Assembly: GCA_001661515.1 (NCBI GenBank)
Contig: LUVW01000003.1
Location: 62,001-126,000, forward strand
Origin: Capniomyces stellatus
Taxonomy: Eukaryota; Kickxellomycota; Harpellomycetes; Harpellales; Legeriomycetaceae
Reading direction: 5' to 3'
DNA: 64,000 nucleotides
The position numbers were made by a program, and so were the translations under genes. The notes under the pieces are model-generated. The model did no database searches. It was not told the DNA's origin and saw only the letters and a list, made by a program, of their open reading frames with translations. How positions within the stretch are numbered: the first letter of the stretch is position 1; each line of letters begins with the position of its first letter. This document shows, piece after piece, positions 20,275 through 30,643 of the stretch.

Positions 20275-23184
20275 ATGAGTATAGAAGGACGGTTTCTAAT
20301 ATCAAATGTGCTATTTAAAAGCGGGCCTAACATCTTGGGCGGCTCCGATATCGGTGTATATCCGGCTTGTCCACAGTGTGCAAAAAAGGTAAACTTGAAG
20401 AATTGTGAAAATTACTTCAAGGCGAGCTTCCAAGCCAACAAAGCAAGGAGTGATGAGGATGGTTTTAATTCAAGCAATTCAAGAGTTAGTTGCGAGAGTT
20501 GTGGCCATTTAGTGTTCAATTTTACAAACGAAGGTCTTTTCGAAACAGCAGAAAGCTTACAAGCGATAAAGCTGCGGATAGTGGAATCATGCAACTGGAG
20601 ATACCAGCTCTGTTTCCATGTGATTATATCGGATCGTTTTAGCGCGGTGGATAAAATGCCGAAGGGCAATGGAAACTATAATAGAAAACGCGATAGTTTA
20701 GCTCAAGTTACAGTGTTTGGGAATATGCTAGAAAGTGGATTTGGAATACAGGCCAAGGAATGGGTCAAGCTGATTTATGTTGGCTCCATAGACACAAAAA
20801 AATCAATGGGTAAAATCGGCGCAGGCGATGGTTATACAACAGTATACGAAAGAGCTCAGAATGCCAAAAACTCGATCAAAATTTTTTACGAAGGAAGGTT
20901 GGTTGATATGAAGCTGGCAACGAGTAGAGATAGTAGGTTTGGTGTTGATGCAAGCGGTGGCTTACAAAACAATAGGATGAACTCTTATGTTGCAAAAGAG
21001 TTTACTGTAGCTGTAGATATAGAGGAGCTGTTTAAAAATATCAGCATTGACAGCAAGAGCGACATTTTAAAGTTGGCTAGTATGGAATCTAATGCATTTC
21101 GCAGCTCCTTTGATGAAGTTTTGGAGAGAATTGATTGTTTATTCAACAAGCTAAACAGCAGCACACCGACAAAGACTATAGACGCAGCCAGAAACCGCGT
21201 TGATGACGTCGGAATGAGAATGGGCAGTCTAGTGACGAACTATGAAGAAGGTATGGACAGCAGCTCAGCCACTAGATTAGATTTTCCATCAGTAGATATC
21301 AATGGCGGAAATAAGCAGGCGAATACCGGCGGATCAGTAAATGCTGCTGATTCAGAGGAGGATGCAGATTTGTGGTATGACGTCTGGGTTCAACGAGATG
21401 GTGGGTGTGGTAATATGGCTTGCCATACACCAGGCTGCACAGACACCATATGCTCTCCAAACCTGACGCAGAACTCAGAGCTTGATAGTAAAAGTATCCT
21501 AGAAGCGATTGACACCGAGTTTACACAGAACATATTTGGTGGCTCGCAAACACCATCTGGCGAGTGCAGTAGCCTAAATCCACAATCCGCTAGAGCGCAT
21601 TCCCAGGGATTATCTAGAAACTGCTTGAAGTCCGTGGAGAGTGTTTCTAAAGAGGTGGCAGACAGTGGCTTCGATACGCCTGAAGTACAATCAATACTAA
21701 AAACTCTAGAGTTTCAGGGTGCTTCGTGGTCGCAACTAACGTCGCGGATTGTGGGAAGCTCCAGCATTACGCCCGAACAAGCTCTATCGCAGTTATCGCA
21801 TCTATACCAGATAGCATCTTCTGGCTCTGAGTATATCACAAAACTAAGCAGCAAAAAGGCCAGTTCAGGGTTAAAGGGCTCAGAGAGTGGTGTAAAATTG
21901 GCCATGGGCCATAGTTTTGAGCGGAAAACCAGAAAAGTAGATCGAAGGTCTTTAAAAGGCCAAATGTCGGCCAAAGAGGGTAGCACACATTATTCCTCAA
22001 GCTTTTCATCGATTATTAACGACTTTTTGAGCAGCCAGAATTGGGACACTCAGGAGTCTTGTGTTGGAACAACTCCCGGTACCAAGGTGGTAAGCGATAA
22101 TTATAGATTGGTCAATGTGGAGGAGTCTGGTGAAATAGTGTTTCCTAATAGCCACCAATCCTACGACGTAAACCACCTGGGTGTACGAGTTGACCAGAAA
22201 TACACAACGCCAATACCAACGCCATTGGTTAGATCAATCAACAGAGTAAATAATACCAGTACCAGAAATTATAGCGGCTCCCCGTATCAAACCTTACCTA
22301 AAATCATTGGCTCCAAAATCAAGTCAGAGTTTATAAATGCGTTAAACACCAATAGGATGTATTCATTGGGCGTTGGTTGTGAACCAAAAATCAACACAGG
22401 TTCCTGCGACTCACAAGACATGTCTGGTGTGCGAGCCGATTGCTCAACTAACAACACGTTTCTGTCCCAAGACATCCGTTTTTTGCCACAGGTATCTCAG
22501 GCAGACAGTAGCACTAATACATGCATAATGTCGCCTTATAGGGGATTGATAAGAAAGAGGAGGAGAATCTCAAGCAGGGGTTCGTTGCACAGGTCAGGCA
22601 GCCTAAGCTCGCAGTCACAAACCAGAAAGCGTATATATATTTCGAGCCAAAAAAGCTTTCAAGGAAAGTTGGCCGACTTTATTGTCCCAATGACACCAAC
22701 GCCTACCTATATATCAAGCAAAAACACCTGCAATTCGTCAAACTCCAGGAACAGCAGCCTGCTTGAACCCGTTATTCCCGAAACTATCTATGCTAACAAG
22801 CAATACAGGATCCCAGCCAGCTTATCTAACCTTGAGTTTTTACCGACCAAAACGTCGACACCAGTAGGCAGCTTTACGCCTGTAAAACGAGAAAATGAAA
22901 GAAAGGTGGGTTGGAAACGGAAAAGTTACAAAATCAGCGCCAAAACCAAGAAGGGGGGCCGAGCGATCAAGAACATAGATGGAAATCGAAAAAACACATG
23001 TCTGCTCACCAGCTTTTACGACACTCAGGCCTCGACAAGTTACAAAGCCAGACGGCGCCTCAGTGGTGCTAATGACATCAATTTGCACGATGGCTGTTCA
23101 CAGGAGGTTATGGATCCTCATATTAAACAAGACGAGATGTTTTGGGAGTTTGAAATCCCAGAAACACCTCAGCTTAAAAGATAG
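20275..23184 (+). CDS. DDIAS/RPA1-like zinc-ribbon OB-fold protein
   Basis: One 969-residue exon. Residues 29-165 resemble the C-terminal DNA-binding OB fold of RPA1, and especially its relative DDIAS (noxin): VYPACPQCAKKV and CESCGHL form a four-Cys zinc ribbon (C32, C35, C73, C76) inserted in an OB fold, followed by NWRYQLCFHVIISD, then AQVTVFGNMLESGFGIQAKEWV. In animals DDIAS is linked to DNA-damage response and meiotic recombination; RPA1 itself also has upstream OB folds that are absent here. The remaining 800 residues are mostly disordered, Ser/Asn/Thr-rich and basic, with short conserved-looking islands (GASWSQLTSRIVGSS near residue 480; SSIINDFLSSQNWDTQ near 580) and an acidic tail FWEFEIPETPQL. 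The first ATG after an in-frame AT-rich leader was used. The domain is clear; orthology to DDIAS is an inference. Confidence 0.7.
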   Translation: MSIEGRFLISNVLFKSGPNILGGSDIGVYPACPQCAKKVNLKNCENYFKASFQANKARSDEDGFNSSNSRVSCESCGHLVFNFTNEGLFETAESLQAIKLRIVESCNWRYQLCFHVIISDRFSAVDKMPKGNGNYNRKRDSLAQVTVFGNMLESGFGIQAKEWVKLIYVGSIDTKKSMGKIGAGDGYTTVYERAQNAKNSIKIFYEGRLVDMKLATSRDSRFGVDASGGLQNNRMNSYVAKEFTVAVDIEELFKNISIDSKSDILKLASMESNAFRSSFDEVLERIDCLFNKLNSSTPTKTIDAARNRVDDVGMRMGSLVTNYEEGMDSSSATRLDFPSVDINGGNKQANTGGSVNAADSEEDADLWYDVWVQRDGGCGNMACHTPGCTDTICSPNLTQNSELDSKSILEAIDTEFTQNIFGGSQTPSGECSSLNPQSARAHSQGLSRNCLKSVESVSKEVADSGFDTPEVQSILKTLEFQGASWSQLTSRIVGSSSITPEQALSQLSHLYQIASSGSEYITKLSSKKASSGLKGSESGVKLAMGHSFERKTRKVDRRSLKGQMSAKEGSTHYSSSFSSIINDFLSSQNWDTQESCVGTTPGTKVVSDNYRLVNVEESGEIVFPNSHQSYDVNHLGVRVDQKYTTPIPTPLVRSINRVNNTSTRNYSGSPYQTLPKIIGSKIKSEFINALNTNRMYSLGVGCEPKINTGSCDSQDMSGVRADCSTNNTFLSQDIRFLPQVSQADSSTNTCIMSPYRGLIRKRRRISSRGSLHRSGSLSSQSQTRKRIYISSQKSFQGKLADFIVPMTPTPTYISSKNTCNSSNSRNSSLLEPVIPETIYANKQYRIPASLSNLEFLPTKTSTPVGSFTPVKRENERKVGWKRKSYKISAKTKKGGRAIKNIDGNRKNTCLLTSFYDTQASTSYKARRRLSGANDINLHDGCSQEVMDPHIKQDEMFWEFEIPETPQLKR

Positions 23185-23762
23185 ATTTGTACATTTATTT
23201 CAGAATATATCTGTTTTTATTTGAAGTCAATTTTGGTTGTACTTTATTTTATTTCGAATAGACAAGATTTTTCTATTTTTTTTTTAATTGTTTGTAAAGA
23301 GATGTTGGTACGCTGTCTTACACGACTATAGCCGTCATCAAACTCCCTTGTTGTTCTTTTTCAGAGAAAAAGAAGCAACGAGTTAGTCCAATCCCTATAA
23401 AAGTCAAGTCTTTTTATAGGTACCAATCTAAAAATAAAAGACGATTATTAAAACCGTCCCTTAAGTTCAAAAATACTATTTGCACGCTCCGTTCACCCAA
23501 GCTTATATAGAAGTAAAGCTATAATGGCCAGTCACTAAATGTCCAGCGTCATGCAGTAATATTTCTGAAATAATATTTCGCCAATAGCAGCCGTTTTTAT
23601 CTAGTTTACTCGATAATCTGCCACCACTTTAGTCTGTTTTTTAATATGGTTATGGGGAGAATTTTGATATTAAATCAGTTACTGACTAAAACTATTTGCA
23701 GTGAAAAAAAGCAAAAAAAATAAAACAAATTGCAAAAATAATAAATAGATATTATTTGACCA

Positions 23763-23951
23763 AGTGATAACACGGCTTTAATTTCTATTGGACATGTATT
23801 ACCCAATAAAAAGCACAAAACATGGTCAAGCTTAAGGAGGTTAGGTAACGAATGGGCCGACTTTTTCTTTTTATTACAAGATGAGCTGGAGATTTCTAAT
23901 AGCTCTATCGAGTTTTTGGAGGAGTTTTGTAAGGCCAGATTGGGTTTGTAA
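23763..23951 (+). mobile_element. Possible retroelement RNase H fragment
   Basis: An open stretch of 62 codons without its own start. It opens SDNTALISIGHVLPNKK, like the DNTxA strand of retroelement RNase H domains, and continues RRLGNEWADFFFLLQDE, like the later N-x-x-AD block. Stops bound it on both sides and no long terminal repeats were found, so it would be a dead relic. Similarity is short and read by eye. Confidence 0.3.
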
Positions 23952-24748
23952 GATTATAAGGTTGCCGCTGAATAATATCAAAATAGATAGATCGTTGCTA
24001 CGCTAACAAGGTGGGTTGGCACAGACTAGGTTGGTGTATGAGAGAATCGGTATTCTGTGAGCCTTGCCTGACAAAAGTATAAATTAATTTAAAGTACGCT
24101 GCACCATCGAGTCATCGTACCAAAAGTTTGACTCAAGTGAAGTGGCTTAAAAGGCTATAATATCAAGTGGACAATTGTGAGTACTAATAAAGATAACTTT
24201 AGCAGATGATTTTCTATTGAGTTAGAAAATATTCTATTAGACTTTATTTGGTAATAAAAGTAATTTCCGCCTATTTATGGATATAAGAATAGGTATGAGA
24301 TGTAAAAATAGCTCTCCACGAATTTATTTTATCTAGAATTGGTTTTTTTTTTACTTTTTTAATATTAAAATCAAAGTGATTGCAATTAACTAGAGCGAGT
24401 TGATTATTAATGCATTTAACTTAAAGTTTATACTATTTCACTTGTGGACTCTTGATTCTTAAAATTAAAGTAGAGCAAAATTAATTGGGCTTGAAACCTA
24501 GTCTCGTTGTTGTATTTCCGTTAATCGAATAACAGCCGAGCAACATTGCGTTAGAAATTAAGAAGTCAACGAAATTAAATTAATATTTTGGATTTATTAT
24601 AAAGTCGTTAAATAGCAAGGCAAAGACTTTGCAACCCAAAATTTACATATACATATTTGTTTGAGGTTCACAATTTATACCATTATACTTATACTCACTC
24701 ATTCATACACTCACACGCTCACTTTTACTACTAAATATTAATAAACAT

Positions 24749-24796
24749 ATAAACGGCCATATAAGCGATCAAATAAACGGTCAAATAAACGATCAT
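24749..24796. repeat. Four 12-nt tandem units upstream of MPO1-like gene
   Basis: Units of the form ATAAACGRTCAA (the first two variant) repeat exactly every 12 nt, ending about 60 bp before the start codon. They could be a promoter element array or simple slippage. Confidence 0.7.
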
Positions 24797-24856
24797 ACCA
24801 AGACGACGACAAGGCAACACCAAGTTCATTATAAACACACCAAATTCAGGAATACA

Positions 24857-25480
24857 ATGGATTTAAATAAAATGGAACAAAGTAAATTGGGGGTGTTTAG
24901 ATTCAAGCAATCGTGTGTTTATCATCTCGAATACCACAGAAATCACACCAACATAGTTTTGCATATAATCCTGACTACACTGGTGCTATGGGCATCTATC
25001 GGTATCTCGTCGTACTTTGGACCAATCATGTTTATCCCCGACGAAATAACATCAGTCATGCTAAGGTTGGGGCTGAACTTTGAGTTTAACTTGGGAATCG
25101 TGGTCAGCGTTTGCTTTATACTGTACTACTTTTGCCTGAACGTCAAAATGACGCTGCTGTATATCCCAGTGATGGTAGTTTTGTACCTTACGTCCCATGC
25201 CTTTATGCTATATGTCAAATACTCTATGTTTTTGCTAGTTGCCATACTATCTGCATCACAGTTTATGGTAATTTATGCGCACAAGATATACGAAAAGAGA
25301 ATGGCCCCACCAACCGATATCCCAATCCACTTTCTATTCATGAATCCATTTTTGGTTTTCTTTGATTTCTTGAGATTGGTAGGCTATCTTCCCGACTTCC
25401 ATGACGAGTTTGCAAAAGCTGTAGACTACAGACTTGGCGAATACACCAAATCCCTCTTAGAAAACGACAAAAAGAAGTAG
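24857..25480 (+). CDS. MPO1-like (DUF962) ER membrane dioxygenase family protein
   Basis: One exon, 207 residues, four to five membrane helices. Yeast Mpo1 is an Fe2+-dependent ER dioxygenase that removes one carbon from 2-hydroxy fatty acids in phytosphingosine breakdown. The N-terminal signature YHRNHTNIVLH (H27, H36) matches the Y-H-x-N-x-x-N-x-x-x-H pattern of yeast Mpo1. The second His motif reads YAHKIYEKR (H142, E146, R148), against GHGVFEKR in yeast: the His is kept but the preceding Gly is Ala. NPFLVFFDFLRLVGYLP matches the C-terminal helix. The length is close to yeast Mpo1 (174), with extra N- and C-terminal residues. Family membership is well supported; retained enzyme activity is inferred from the kept His residues. 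Confidence 0.8.
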   Translation: MDLNKMEQSKLGVFRFKQSCVYHLEYHRNHTNIVLHIILTTLVLWASIGISSYFGPIMFIPDEITSVMLRLGLNFEFNLGIVVSVCFILYYFCLNVKMTLLYIPVMVVLYLTSHAFMLYVKYSMFLLVAILSASQFMVIYAHKIYEKRMAPPTDIPIHFLFMNPFLVFFDFLRLVGYLPDFHDEFAKAVDYRLGEYTKSLLENDKKK

Positions 25481-26309
25481 AATACTCTATACAACGTGTT
25501 CAAACCAATATAGCCACATATAGGAACTGCGACTCTGGCTGCTATCTCCATAGCCGACCTTGGGCTGTGTTTATACCTCACACTGGCTACGCGCTTTATT
25601 TACATACATTCAATTAGCTTTAAACATTGTTTTCACCTCACTGCTTTATATCCTTATTTTCACTATAAAAAAAAGCCAAAAAAAAAAAACGAGAAAAAAA
25701 ATCCAATAAAAATCATCAAACATTTAAGCGTATGGATTTCTTCGGCTCCAACCCAAAATGCTATTTCTTGCAAAAGCAGTGTAGTGGCGACAATAGTTTG
25801 CATCAAAAGGTACAGTGGGTCCCTATACGTTGTATACCCATCAGTATTTAAGACACTACAATAATGATCAATAAGTGATCCGGGTTGTTGTAATTATTTC
25901 AATTATATAAAGCAAAAGGAATATATTGCTGCTAATGAACAAATTGAAAGGCAGGAGCTTTATAGCCAATTATAAGCATCAAGACTGCGAAAATTGAAGC
26001 AAAAAAAACAATAATAAATAAAATTTAAACGAATAAACGCAAACAAGTACAGCTAATAGACACGAATCAAAGTGATACCCAATTTATTTGCCAAACTTAG
26101 GCCAAAACAGCTGAAATTGAGTTATATGTAGTACTAAAAATAAAAAAACTCTCAAACCTGAGAAATAAATAAACAGAACAAGGAATAAAGAATAAATAAC
26201 AGGTTCACCAAAGCTAGTACAAAATGAAACGTGAAAATCAACAGAATTGAATCCAAAGAGATAAAACAAACGAGTATATATGCCGCGTCAACAAAGTTTA
26301 AAGTAGACC
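25481..26309. other. Gene-free spacer before PSO2
   Basis: About 0.8 kb of A-rich DNA. A 26-codon ATG frame at 25733 ending at a GT site was considered as a first exon, but nothing continues it. It should hold the PSO2 promoter. Confidence 0.45.
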
Positions 26310-29300
26310 ATGGAGACACCGAAGGGCACAAGTGGAGGCAGAAACAGAGGCAGAAATGAGTCCATGGAATCAACACCGATTGAGAAGGGAAAAGGCATGA
26401 AAATGTTTGAATCTGATAAGGAGCCGATGAATAGCAGCGGTAGAAAAGGTGAGGATCGTATACGGCCAGGTTTTTTCTATAATAGTTTACAAACGGTGTT
26501 GAGATTTGGAAAATTAGATGAGCCTATAGAAATTACCAACACACCAGCACCTAAACGAAGAGGCAGGGGTAAGGGAAAGAAGTTTTTGATAGGCAGCAAT
26601 CCAGAAACGGCTAATTCGTTAGTAAAGCAAGAGGCGGTAGAACAAAAACTCGCAGGCAGTGATAAAATAGCAAATTCCAAGTTGAAGGAAAAAGGAAAAG
26701 AGGACAACAGAGTAAAGAGTGAACAGAACAACGGCACTGCATTTATGCTAAAGGGGTTTCTTTCTTCGACCCAATGCTATGTGTGCGGGAAGGTCTTGAA
26801 AACTTCGAGCATAGTGAAAGTAACTCAGCACATAAACAATTGTCTTGATATGCAACAAGAGGTTGGTGCGGAGCCAGAATCGGATTTATCACAGCAAAAA
26901 GGAAAACAGGAACAATGTGTTGGTAAAAAGGGGTTGATCGAGTTAGAAATGGAGGATTACGACTTTGTTAGAGATAACAGCGAGTCTGATTCGAGTGAAA
27001 CTGAGAAATCGATGAATGCGGATATTTTAGATATAGAAAAGACACCCGTTGGAGTTGAATCGGTAGGCGAAATGGTAGGAGGCAATATAAAAAGCGAAAG
27101 CAGTTGCACAGAGACACCAGGTTGTGAGACCGAGTCAGACTGGCAGGTGTCGGAGGTCAAGCCGAGCAGACAGAGTTCCGGGCAGTATAAAAGCAAAGTG
27201 ATAGAAAATAGTTTTCAAAAAATGTGCAGCATTGTGAACATTTCTAGTAGCGATATTGAAAGCAATGTATGTGCTGAAGATCTAGAGATTGGAATAGAGC
27301 GTAAGGGCGAGAATACAGAGGGAAGACGCTGTGCCAAGTCCGAAAAAAAGCATTCAGTCGATAGATGCGAGGGCGATGAAGCGGGTCATGATGGGGTTGT
27401 TTATGTTAAGGAAGAAGTCGAGTGTGGTGGTTCATATAGTGGTTTGGCAGAGACGGCCAAAGGTTTGGATTCTTTGATTAAAGAAGAGGTGATTGAACTG
27501 AGCCAAGAAGATATTTTTAGTAGCTCAGTCAAAAAAGAGTTTGGGAATAGAGAAGCTAACAATAAACAAAGTATGTTATATAAAGATATAAAGAGTCCAG
27601 CTTTAGGCAGTCTGAAATTGGTTCCAAAAAGGCAGGTAGTAATACCTGAAACTCGCCAGGAAAGTAGGAAGCGAGATATGGCGTTTGAGGCTACTAGAGA
27701 CGAATTGAAGCTTCCAAAGTCCCAAGGGGATGACGAGCGGGTAGCCAGTAAAAGAAAAATCGAGGTGCAGCCAGGATTAGGCCAAGGCCAATATCAAAAT
27801 GAAGCGTTTAAATGTGATAAGGATGGTATGGATGAAAGCGGGGAGACCTTGAGTAGTAAGAGAAAGAGACTTTATTCCGGAGAATTTGAGCGTAAAGCTC
27901 AAGTAGATGCCAAAACCTATGATGCGGGTTTCGAGAGAGTGCGTTTAATAAGAAAAGTTGGCAAGGTGGAGCAGAAGAATTGGTTTACCGATGAGGCGGA
28001 TATGGGATTAGAAATGCTGCAAAGAGAGCTGAATAAGGCATTTTGTTGGTATAAGAGTGAGATACTAAACAGCGATAGGAATCAAGGTCAAATAGCTGAT
28101 GCAAGTGATATTTTGGTAAGCCAGGATACGACTAAAGTCAAGTCAAATCTAGAGGGCGTGCCTGGGACTGAACTTGATGGGATTTCAAAGCCGGGACAAA
28201 GAAAGAGAAAGCCAAGAGCGTTTAAAAAGTGTCCAAGCTACAAACTCTTGCCAGGAACGCAGTTTTCTGTTGATGCTTTTAGCTATGGAAAGATACCGGG
28301 AGTGACAGGGTATTTTTTAACGCATTACCACTCGGACCACTATGGGGGACTGACATCGAGTTTTGACAGCGGCATGATATACTGCTCGCGAATAACAGGG
28401 AATCTTGTAATTAGGCATTTGAGGGTGAACCCAAAGTATGTGTGTAGGCTTCCTTTAAACTGGCCAATATTGATTGAAAACACGGTGGTGACATTGCTCG
28501 AGGCCAACCACTGTCCAGGATCAGCAATGATATTGTTTGATACATTGGGGAGCAGCGGTGGTATTCCCAGGGAAAGGAGTCTGCATACAGGGGATTTCCG
28601 GGCAAATCCAAACCAGATAAAGCTGGTTAAAAAAGCTATTAGCGTGTGCAACGACATTGACATGAAAAGTCTGTCCAGTTTTGCATCCTCGGAGAATAGC
28701 AACAAAGTAAATTTGGGGAAAACAAAAGTTGGTTGTGCAAGTAGTGAAAGTGGAACAGGCGGAGGAGGGCCTGGCGAACGTAATAAGGATAGCGAAGAAG
28801 CGGGGCCGAGAAGCAAAATGGTTTTTGGGTTTTACCCGCTAAAAAAGCTGTGCGAGTTGGATAGCAAGTATAGCGAGGTTGACGAGAAAGAAGACATGGA
28901 TGGTGGGATTGCGGGGACTCCGGACATGAACAAGGAGATGCCTCCAACAATGCACCAAATAAACAGATTGTACTTGGACACAACGTACATGGATGCAAAG
29001 TATGCATTCCCAGCGCAGCAGGAAGTGATCGATGCAGTGGTGAGTTTGTGCAAGGCAATAAATAAGGATCCCAACGAGAGGCTGCTGCATGTACAAGCGT
29101 CAAAGATAGCGTTGCCAGCAAAGACAGAGGTGAAGTCGGCGTATATGGAAGAGTACGAAAAGGAGCAGGTAGGAAAGAATATGGTTCCCCATGTAGCGTA
29201 CACTGACCCGTTGACAAAGTGGTTTGCAGCAAAGGCAACAGTGGGCGGTGAGAGCCGGATTAGTCGCGCTAAAAAAATTGTCAAGAGACCGCTTTTTGTC

Positions 29301-30411
29301 GTTGGGACGTATTTGATTGGAAAGGAGAGGTTATTTATTGGTAAGATAGTTTATTTGGGGATTTGTTTTCTTCTTGAATTATTTTTCAACCCAGTTTAGT
29401 TTTAACCATTAATAGAGTTTAACGATTAAACTGATGCGTTTGTGTGTGCGTGTGTGTGTGTGTGTGGATAATTTAATAGAGATAGCGAAATCGTTGGGAA
29501 CAAAGATACTGGTTGATTCGAAAAAAAGGATAACGTTGGAGTTGTTAGGTGACGAATCGTTGGTGCCTTTGTTGACGGAACACGCTCATGAGGCACAGGT
29601 GCATGTAGTTTCGTTGAACGTGGTGAAAAAGGCGTTGATGGAGGAGTATTTGGAAAAGCACTCGGAGCACTTTGATTCGTTGGTAGCGTTTAGGCCAACG
29701 GGGTGGACGTTCCAAAGCAGTATGGGACATCCAAAATATGTAGCGAACCCAACGGCACCAAGAGGAAGCGAAAGAAATGATAAAAGTGGTGGTGGTGATA
29801 GTGGTGGCGGCGGTGGTGAGGGGGCAAGCAGAGACTTCCAAGCTTTTAAGGTGCGCATGGACATTCCTGCGGTAAATGAGCAGGACCGGATACACGAGTA
29901 TATGCAAACGGTGATTAAAACAGGAACAAGATCGCCAAAGATAATGAGTTATGAGATGGGAACGAGGTGTGTGCCGCCATTAGCGCAGGTAGAGTTTACA
30001 AGGCAGAGTATTAAGCCGTTTGGGTCAAGTGAGAGAATAACGATATTTCCGGTTCCATATAGCGAGCATAGTTCGTTCAGGGAGTTGGCGGCGTTTGTGT
30101 GTAGTTTGAGTGTGGTTAGTGTTGTTCCAACGGTGAATGTTCATGATTCAGAGATGTACCGGGGCATGATGGGGATTATTGGGTTGTGGGAGGTGGCAAA
30201 GAACTCGGTTGAGGCTATTCGGGTTGATGCGGCTAGGTATGGCGGGATTGGGGCTGGAGTTGGGGCAAAGTCAGGGTGTGGCGGTTTGGGCGGTGTGTGC
30301 AGTAGTGGTTGCGGCGATTGTGCAGTTGGTGGTAACCAAAACATAAATATTTTGTTTCCTGAAAGAGCCGTGCTTTCAATACCCACCAGATCACAAGGTT
30401 CATACTGGTAG
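26310..30411 (+). CDS. PSO2: PSO2/SNM1 interstrand-crosslink repair nuclease
   Basis: Exons 26310-29340 and 29480-30411 give 1320 residues. PSO2/SNM1 (human DCLRE1A) is a nuclear 5' exonuclease of the metallo-beta-lactamase/beta-CASP class that trims DNA at interstrand crosslinks. A UBZ4-type zinc finger (C156, C159, H174, C178) lies N-terminally, as in SNM1A. A long disordered Glu/Lys/Ser region follows to about residue 630. The nuclease begins at YKLLPGTQFSVDAFSYG, with HxHxDH ligands H672, H674, D676, H677, then EANHCPGSAM and HTGDFRANP. The DRMBL domain holds RPLFVVGTYLIGKERLF-IEIAKSLGTKILVD and VPYSEHSSFREL. The intron, containing a GT repeat, splits between RLFI and EIAKS in phase 1. 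Two low-complexity inserts interrupt the catalytic part (about 790-860 and a Gly-rich one near 1115). Yeast Pso2 is 661 residues, so this is about twice that length. Confidence 0.93.
29441..29466. repeat. GT microsatellite in the PSO2 intron
   Basis: (TG)n with one interruption, ending 13 bp before the 3' splice site of the only PSO2 intron. Confidence 0.85.
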
Positions 30412-30643
30412 TTGTGGTTATTAACAGGGATGGTTTTGTTTTTTTTTTTTAGTGTTTGTTCTTAGTGTTTTATTTGTTATTTTTGCCAAGATTTCAAATG
30501 CACAGAAAAATGATGAGTATACCCAAAAATAAAATAAAATAAAGCCAGATAAACAAATGAACAAATGAAGGGTAGTAATAGACAAGTTGGACGGGATCGA
30601 GAGAAAGAAAGAAAAAAAGAAGAAAGAAAAAAGACAATACTAT

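Larger units (their letters stand above)
23185..24856. other. Spacer with a decayed coding fragment
   Basis: 1.7 kb of AT-rich DNA between two plus-strand genes. Most of it is featureless. A 62-codon retroelement-like fragment (23763-23951) and a short tandem repeat before MPO1 are listed separately. Confidence 0.5.

Noticed and set aside
25733..25812. Possible first exon (MDFFGSNPKCYFLQKQ) ending in a GT donor
   Set aside because: No downstream exon with protein-like sequence before the PSO2 start, so no gene could be built.
28340..29284. Several minus-strand frames of 60-199 codons
   Set aside because: Antisense to the PSO2 nuclease domain, whose motifs on the plus strand are unmistakable.
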